Shown piece after piece: positions 59,465 to 64,000 of a DNA stretch of 64,000 nucleotides. Within the stretch, counting starts at the first letter, position 1. Each line of letters begins with the position of its first letter. Source of the stretch: Limnohabitans sp. G3-2 (lineage in GTDB: Bacteria > Pseudomonadota > Gammaproteobacteria > Burkholderiales > Burkholderiaceae_C); contig NZ_NESG01000001.1 in NCBI RefSeq assembly GCF_002778275.1, positions 310,001 through 374,000 of the forward strand, given 5' to 3'. A program made the position numbers and the translations under genes. Under the pieces are notes generated by a model, which was given only the letters and a program-made list of their open reading frames with translations, made no database searches and was not told the origin of the DNA.

Positions 59465-61042
59465 ATGACCCAACCGATTTCAATCTTGCTGTGCGCCCTG
59501 GGCGGTGAAGGCGGCGGCGTGCTGGCCGACTGGCTGGTCGACGTGGCCCGCCGCGCCGGCCACCCGGCGCAAGCCACGTCCATTCCTGGCGTGGCGCAAC
59601 GCACCGGCGCCACCACCTATTATTTGGAGGTCTACCCCCTGCCCCACAGCCAGCTGCAAGGCCGCTTGCCCGTGCTGGGCCTGAACCCGCTGCCGGGCCG
59701 GCTCGATGCCCTGGTGTCCTCCGAGTTGCTGGAGACCGCGCGCCAAATTGGCAACGGCCTGGCTTCCAAGGACCGCACACTGGTCATCAGCGCCTCTTCC
59801 AGGGCGCTCACCACCGCCGAGAAAATGGCCATGGGCGACGGGCGTCGCCCTGAAGGCCCGCTGCTCGATGTGGTGGCCGCGCACAGCCTGCGCCACCATG
59901 TGATGGACATGGCCAGCCTGTGCCAGCAAAGCGGCACCATGGTCAGCGCCGTCATGTTGGGTGCCATCGCGGGCAGCGGCTTGCTGCCTTTTGCGCGGGC
60001 CCATTACGAGGCTGTGTTGGCGGGCCCAAGCAGCTCGGCGAAAGCCAGCTTGCGCGGCTTTGCGCTGGCCTTTGAGGTGGTCACACGCCAGCGCGAGCAA
60101 GCGCAGTATGTCGAGCAGGTCATGAAGCCTGCTGTGCCTGCGCCCGCTGCAGCGGCTGCCCTGCCGGCCGATGTGGCCGCCAAATTTCCAGCGGCACTGC
60201 ACCCCTTGATGGGCCTGGCGCACCAGCGCTTGGTGGAATACCAAAGCCCCGCTTACGCCCGTTTGTATGTGCAGCGGCTCGAGCGTCTGCTGACTGCAGA
60301 AGCCAGCGCACAAGACAGCACCCGTCCTGTGACCCAAGAAGCCACCCGCTGGCTGGCCCTGTGGATGGCGTTTGACGACATCATCCGCGTGGCCGACCTG
60401 AAAAGCCGCGCCAGCCGCTGGACGCGCGTCACGCAAGAGGTCAAGGCCAAAGAGGGTGATGTGCTCAAGGTCTACGACCACTTCAAACCCGGTGTGCCCG
60501 AGCTGGCCGCCCTGTTGCCCCAAGGCCTGGCCCACCGGCTGCTGCGCTGGGACCGCGCCCGGGTGGCCCGCGGCCAAGCGCCTTGGTCCATGCCGCTCAA
60601 GGTGGCGCGGCACGCACTGTGGGGCATGGCCAGCTTGCGCCTCTTGGCCAGCCTGCGCGTGCTGCGCCCCCTGGGCAGCCGCTACGCCACCGAACAAGCA
60701 CTCATCGAAGAGTGGCTGCGCGGCATCGAAGACGCCACACGCCGCTCACCCGCGCTGGGTCTGGAGTTGGCGCGTTGCGGGCAGCTCATCAAAGGCTACG
60801 GCAGCACCAACGAGCGCGGCAAGGACAACCTGCTGCACATCCTGCGCCATGTGTGCGGCCCGACGTCCCAAGTGCCCGTGGCCGAGCAAGCCCAAGCCGT
60901 GGCCCGCATCCGCCAAGCCGCCTTGCAAGACGAAGCCGGTCAAGCGCTCGACCAAGCCTTGCTGCAACACGGCGCGCCCGCCCGCCCTGTCAAAGAACAA
61001 CCCGTGCTGTGGATGAAAAATCCACGCCTGCAAAAAAACTGA
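59465..61042 (+). CDS. iorB: indolepyruvate oxidoreductase subunit beta, long form
   Basis: A 525-residue protein. Residues 1 to about 205 form the gamma-type domain of ketoacid oxidoreductases (SILLCALGGEGGGVLADWLV, AQATSIPGVAQRTGATTYYL). The remaining about 300 residues are a DUF6537-like C-terminal domain with an LLRWDRARVARGQAPWSMPL centre and many Arg and Ala. Archaeal IorB lacks this extension, and its role is unknown. It follows iorA by 27 bases and precedes a Bug binding-protein gene by 49 bases. Confidence 0.92.
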   Translation: MTQPISILLCALGGEGGGVLADWLVDVARRAGHPAQATSIPGVAQRTGATTYYLEVYPLPHSQLQGRLPVLGLNPLPGRLDALVSSELLETARQIGNGLASKDRTLVISASSRALTTAEKMAMGDGRRPEGPLLDVVAAHSLRHHVMDMASLCQQSGTMVSAVMLGAIAGSGLLPFARAHYEAVLAGPSSSAKASLRGFALAFEVVTRQREQAQYVEQVMKPAVPAPAAAAALPADVAAKFPAALHPLMGLAHQRLVEYQSPAYARLYVQRLERLLTAEASAQDSTRPVTQEATRWLALWMAFDDIIRVADLKSRASRWTRVTQEVKAKEGDVLKVYDHFKPGVPELAALLPQGLAHRLLRWDRARVARGQAPWSMPLKVARHALWGMASLRLLASLRVLRPLGSRYATEQALIEEWLRGIEDATRRSPALGLELARCGQLIKGYGSTNERGKDNLLHILRHVCGPTSQVPVAEQAQAVARIRQAALQDEAGQALDQALLQHGAPARPVKEQPVLWMKNPRLQKN

Positions 61043-61091
61043 CCCCGCTTCATCATCGGCACCAGCCCCTTCAAAACCCAAGGAGACAAGC

Positions 61092-62084
61092 ATGCAAAAA
61101 AACGGACTCTTCTCGCGCCGCGCCATCGGCACCGCCCTGCTCGCCATCGCCGCAGGCCCTGCCCTGTGCCTGAGTGCTGCGGCGCAAAGCTGGCCCACCA
61201 AGCCGGTCAAGATCGTGGTGAACTTTCCACCGGGCGGCGCGGCCGACCAAATTGCCCGCGCCATTGGCGTGCCCTTGGGTGAGGCGCTGGGCCAGCCCGT
61301 GGTGGTGGAAAACCGGGGCGGTGCCAACGGCAACCTCGGCGGCGAAATGGTCGCCAAATCGCCCGCCGACGGCTACACCCTGCTCATGAGCTCGGGCGGC
61401 ATGGTGTCGGTCAACCCGCACATTTACGCCCGCATGCCCTTTGACCCGGCCAAAGACCTGGTGCCTGTGGCCTCGGCCGCCCGCGTGCTGGTGTTCCTGG
61501 TGGCCAAGCCCAACTTCCCGGCCAACAACATCCAGGAGTTTCTGGCCTACGCCAAAGCCAACCCCGGCCGCCTGTCTTATGGTTCGGCTGGCAACGGCAG
61601 CTCGCCCCACCTGGCCGGCGAAATGATGAAAAGCCAGGCCGGTCTGTTTGCCGTGCATGTGCCCTATCGGGGTGCAGCGCCCGCGCTGCAAGACGTGTTG
61701 GCCGGTCAATTGGACTTTTATTTTGACCCGGGCATTGGTCTGGGCCAAGTGCGTGCGGGCAAGCTCAAGCTGCTGGCTGTGGGCAGCATGAAGCGCTCGC
61801 CCCTCTTCCCCAACGTCCCCACACTGGATGAAGCGGGGCTGAAAGGCTTTGATGCCGATTCGGTGTTCGGCTTTTACGCGCCTGCGGGCACACCCGCCGA
61901 GGTGGTCAACCGCGTCAACCGCGAGATCAACCGCATTCTGGGCACCCCCGCTTTGAAAGACCGCATCCAGAACCTGGGCGGTGAGGCGCTGCCTTTGACC
62001 CCTGCCGAGTTTGGCGCCCGTGCGGCAGACGACTCCAAACGCTTCGGTGCCATCATCCGCGAGCGCAAGATCAGCGGGGACTGA
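61092..62084 (+). CDS. Bug-family (TTT) solute-binding protein
   Basis: A 330-residue periplasmic binding protein with a signal peptide (RAIGTALLAIAAGPALCLSA, cleavage before QSWPTKPVK). The Bug hallmark WPTKPVKIVVNFPPGGAADQ is clear, with ENRGGANGNLGGEMVAKSP and PADGYTLLMSS. AAGGAG lies seven bases before the ATG. It is third in the iorA-iorB-bug run, so it may bring in an aryl carboxylate such as indole-3-acetate, indolepyruvate or phenylacetate. This is inference from the operon. It ends six bases from the convergent Crp/Fnr gene. Confidence 0.93.
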   Translation: MQKNGLFSRRAIGTALLAIAAGPALCLSAAAQSWPTKPVKIVVNFPPGGAADQIARAIGVPLGEALGQPVVVENRGGANGNLGGEMVAKSPADGYTLLMSSGGMVSVNPHIYARMPFDPAKDLVPVASAARVLVFLVAKPNFPANNIQEFLAYAKANPGRLSYGSAGNGSSPHLAGEMMKSQAGLFAVHVPYRGAAPALQDVLAGQLDFYFDPGIGLGQVRAGKLKLLAVGSMKRSPLFPNVPTLDEAGLKGFDADSVFGFYAPAGTPAEVVNRVNREINRILGTPALKDRIQNLGGEALPLTPAEFGARAADDSKRFGAIIRERKISGD

Positions 62085-62090
62085 AGCGCG

Positions 62091-62717
62091 TCAGACCCCG
62101 GCCAACTCGCGCAGCGCCTGCGGGTTGGGCAAGCACAGCACTCGGCCGCTGCCACTGATCAGCTGGCGCTCACGCAGGTGGCGCAGCACACGAGAAAAGG
62201 TTTCGGGTGCTATGCCCAATTGCGCCGCAATGGTGCGTTTGCGCTCGGTCAGCTTCACGGCCAAACTGCCCGACTGGTCGGTGGTTTGGGCATGGCGCAG
62301 CAGCCATTCGGCACAACGCGCGTCGGCGTCTTTGGCCACACGGCTGACGGCCATTTCTGTTTGCTGGCGTTGCGAGCGGGCCATGTCCATGAGCAGGTTT
62401 TGCGAAGCCTCTGGCAAAGCTTTCACCTCGCTCACAAAGCTGGCCACGCGCACGTACTGGACGTTCACATCGGTCTCGGCCACCGCATCGACCGCATGCG
62501 GCAGCCCCAACAGGCCCGAAGCGGCTTCGAGCCAGAACGGCCCTTCGACCACGCCCAGTTGATGGGCCATTTGCCCATCCACCATCACCCCCAGCACCAC
62601 ACGCCCCTGCAGGATGTGCACGATGCGGTCCACCGCGTCGCCTCGGTTGAGTAGGACGGTGCCCGCCGCCACACAGGCAAGCGGCTCGGACAAAAGGGGT
62701 AAGGGGGTATCCAGCAT
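62091..62717 (-). CDS. Crp/Fnr-family transcriptional regulator
   Basis: A 208-residue regulator with a cNMP-type beta-barrel N-terminal domain (about 10-110), a dimer helix, and a C-terminal winged helix with LAVKLTERKRTIAAQLGIAP, where the recognition helix ETFSRVLRHL carries the E-x-x-S-R motif that reads TTGAT half-sites. The N-terminal cysteines of true FNR are missing (only LACVAAG near the start), so it should not hold an oxygen-labile cluster and may resemble DNR/NNR-type haem or nitric-oxide sensors. The GTG at 62762 lies within the FNR-like box, so ATG 62717 is preferred as the start. The box suggests self-control. Confidence 0.88.
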   Translation of the reverse strand: MLDTPLPLLSEPLACVAAGTVLLNRGDAVDRIVHILQGRVVLGVMVDGQMAHQLGVVEGPFWLEAASGLLGLPHAVDAVAETDVNVQYVRVASFVSEVKALPEASQNLLMDMARSQRQQTEMAVSRVAKDADARCAEWLLRHAQTTDQSGSLAVKLTERKRTIAAQLGIAPETFSRVLRHLRERQLISGSGRVLCLPNPQALRELAGV

Positions 62718-62755
62718 GGTGGCCCCGAATGTGCCAGAGCCCTGGCCCAAGGGGT

Positions 62756-62769
62756 TTGACACACATCAA
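62756..62769. promoter_or_regulatory. FNR/DNR-type box upstream of the Crp/Fnr gene
   Basis: TTGAC-ACAC-ATCAA matches the consensus TTGAT-N4-ATCAA at nine of ten fixed positions. It lies about 45 bases upstream of the regulator's start and in the gap to the upstream glycerate kinase gene, so it probably controls the regulator itself. Confidence 0.65.
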
Positions 62770-62791
62770 ATGTGGGCCCGTCTGGCACGCT

Positions 62792-64000
62792 TTACAGCAC
62801 CAAAATCGCCCGGAAGTCGTTCACATTGGTGTGCGTGGGCCCGGTGACGACCAAATCACTCAAGGGCTCGAAATAACCATACGCGTCGTTGCGCTGGAGG
62901 TATTCGTCCAATTTGTGGCCCAGCGCCAGTGCACGGGCCAAGGTGTCGGGGCTGACCCGAGCGCCGGCATTGTCCTCCATGCCGTCGATGCCATCGGTGT
63001 CCGCCGCCAAGGCCCAAACGCCGGGCTGGCCTTGCAGGGCTTGCGCCAAGCCCATGCAAAACTCGCCCGCACGGCCTCCGCGCCCCTTGGGGGTGCCCGC
63101 GGTTGAGGGCTTGATCGTCACCGTGGTTTCACCCCCACTCAAGATCACGCAGGGCTTGACAAAGGGCCCCAGCCCCTTGGCCGCAGCCCGGGCCAGCGCG
63201 GCGTGCACTTTACCCACCTCGCGCGATTCCCCCTCGATCTCGTCGCTCAGGATGTAAGCGTTCAGCCCCTGCGCACGGGCAGCCGCCGCTGCGGCGTCCA
63301 GGGATTGCTGGGGCGTGGCAATCATGTGCACGCTGTGCCCCTCAAACACGGGCGAGCCGGGTTTGGGCGTCTCCCCCATGCCAGAGCGCAAAGCCTGCAA
63401 CACCGAGTCGGGCACCGTGATGGCATAGCGTTTGAGAATGGCCAGCGCGTCAGCGCAGGTGGTGGCATCGGGCACGGTGGGGCCGCTGGCAATGATGGAC
63501 GGGTCATCGCCCGGCACGTCGCTGATGGTGAGCGTGACCACCCGCGCAGGGCTGCACGCCGCCGCCAAGCGCCCGCCTTTGATGCGCGAGAGGTGCTTGC
63601 GCAGGCAGTTCATTTCAGAAATATTGGCCCCGCTGGCGAGCAACTGGCGGTTGATGTCTTGCTTGAGCTGCAAACCGATGCCGTCTCCAGGCAAGGTCAG
63701 CAGCGACGAGCCGCCGCCCGAGATCAGGCACAGCACCAGGTCGTCGGCGGTCAGGCCTTGCGTCAATTCCAAAATCCGCTCTGCAGCCCGCAAGCCTGCC
63801 GCATCGGGCACGGGGTGGGCGGCCTCAACCACCTCGATGCGCTCGGGCAAACCCTCTGGGCGTGGCGGCGTGTGGCCGTAGCGCGTGACCACCAGACCCG
63901 ACAACGGCGCGTCAAGAGGCCACAAAGCCTCCACGGCTTGTGCCATCGCCCCACCCGCCTTGCCTGCGCCCAGCACCAGCGTGCGTCCCTTGGGTGGGCT
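62792..64000 (-). CDS. glycerate 2-kinase (GckA/TtuD family), cut by the window edge
   Basis: The kinase phosphorylates D-glycerate at C2, using ATP, in hydroxypyruvate or tartrate breakdown. About 400 residues are visible and the N-terminal roughly 40 are beyond the edge. The N-terminal domain opens SPPKGRTLVLGAGKAGGAMA, then CLISGGGSSLLTLPGDGI and LRKHLSRIKGGRLAAAC. The MOFRL domain at the C-terminus has VILSGGETTVTIKPS, AGEFCMGLAQAL and AADTDGIDGMEDNAG, ending GPTHTNVNDFRAILVL. An internal GTG near the edge could be mistaken for a start, but the frame remains open and homologous to the window's last base. It lies upstream of the Crp/Fnr gene. Confidence 0.93.
   Translation of the reverse strand, partial: SPPKGRTLVLGAGKAGGAMAQAVEALWPLDAPLSGLVVTRYGHTPPRPEGLPERIEVVEAAHPVPDAAGLRAAERILELTQGLTADDLVLCLISGGGSSLLTLPGDGIGLQLKQDINRQLLASGANISEMNCLRKHLSRIKGGRLAAACSPARVVTLTISDVPGDDPSIIASGPTVPDATTCADALAILKRYAITVPDSVLQALRSGMGETPKPGSPVFEGHSVHMIATPQQSLDAAAAAARAQGLNAYILSDEIEGESREVGKVHAALARAAAKGLGPFVKPCVILSGGETTVTIKPSTAGTPKGRGGRAGEFCMGLAQALQGQPGVWALAADTDGIDGMEDNAGARVSPDTLARALALGHKLDEYLQRNDAYGYFEPLSDLVVTGPTHTNVNDFRAILVL

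Noticed and set aside
57425..59473. A 682-codon minus-strand frame opposite iorA
   Set aside because: The plus strand has thiamine and iron-sulfur motifs and the mirror frame has no recognisable domain.

Overview
The window reads as chromosomal DNA from a betaproteobacterium of the order Burkholderiales, most likely a Comamonadaceae-type freshwater or soil organism. The reasons are the moderately high GC, the three Bug-family (tripartite tricarboxylate) binding proteins, the BPSS1780-type membrane protein, the xseB-ispA-dxs order, a ThrB of the APH fold, and indolepyruvate oxidoreductase subunits of the long proteobacterial type. No rRNA, tRNA, CRISPR array, integrase or insertion sequence was recognised. 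Coding density is high and overlapping stop/start junctions are common.

Layout. 1-3300: the end of a Bug protein, an HSL-type esterase, a GST-fold protein, and a degraded stretch holding a CaiB/BaiF CoA-transferase remnant. 3348-12563: a complete tungsten-enzyme module. It has a four-cluster ferredoxin subunit, a tungsten aldehyde:ferredoxin oxidoreductase, a FAD/NAD(P)H subunit, a MoaD-like sulfur carrier and a small unknown protein. A divergent GAF-Fis regulator without an AAA+ domain, a TupBCA tungstate importer and a ModE-like one-component regulator complete it. 12740-16580: a TRAP transporter whose membrane genes face the binding-protein gene. 16767-19769: dxs-ispA-xseB. 20055-25553: a lone Rieske oxygenase, a DMT exporter, a rhodanese, a ZIP transporter with a long His repeat, a dienelactone hydrolase and a GST. 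25557-35106: housekeeping genes (polA, thrB, slyD, uvrD, guaC). 35174-42680: TauE, LysR/Bug/M20 amidohydrolase, a REP array, an esterase and a TonB receptor. 42765-44840: rhlE and dcd.

44908-55207 is a purine/nucleoside salvage region. It has a nucleoside-type ABC importer (ATPase, two permeases, BMP lipoprotein), a second BMP protein, a type-3 adenine deaminase, a guanine deaminase and a BenE-like permease of uncertain substrate. 55222-57185 holds alkD, a thioredoxin and a LysR gene that overlap or nearly touch. 57281-62084 encodes indolepyruvate oxidoreductase IorAB plus a Bug protein, divergent from that LysR gene. A Crp/Fnr regulator with an FNR-like box in front of it and a glycerate 2-kinase cut by the window end follow.

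The most coherent system is the tungsten module. Uptake, cofactor assembly, catalysis and two atypical regulators lie within about 9 kb. Indolepyruvate oxidoreductase further along could feed or share the same aryl-acid metabolism. The most striking non-coding signals are REP/REPIN-like palindromes at three loci, including a 137-bp tandem array, a separate hairpin and direct-repeat element between polA and thrB, and the FNR-like box.
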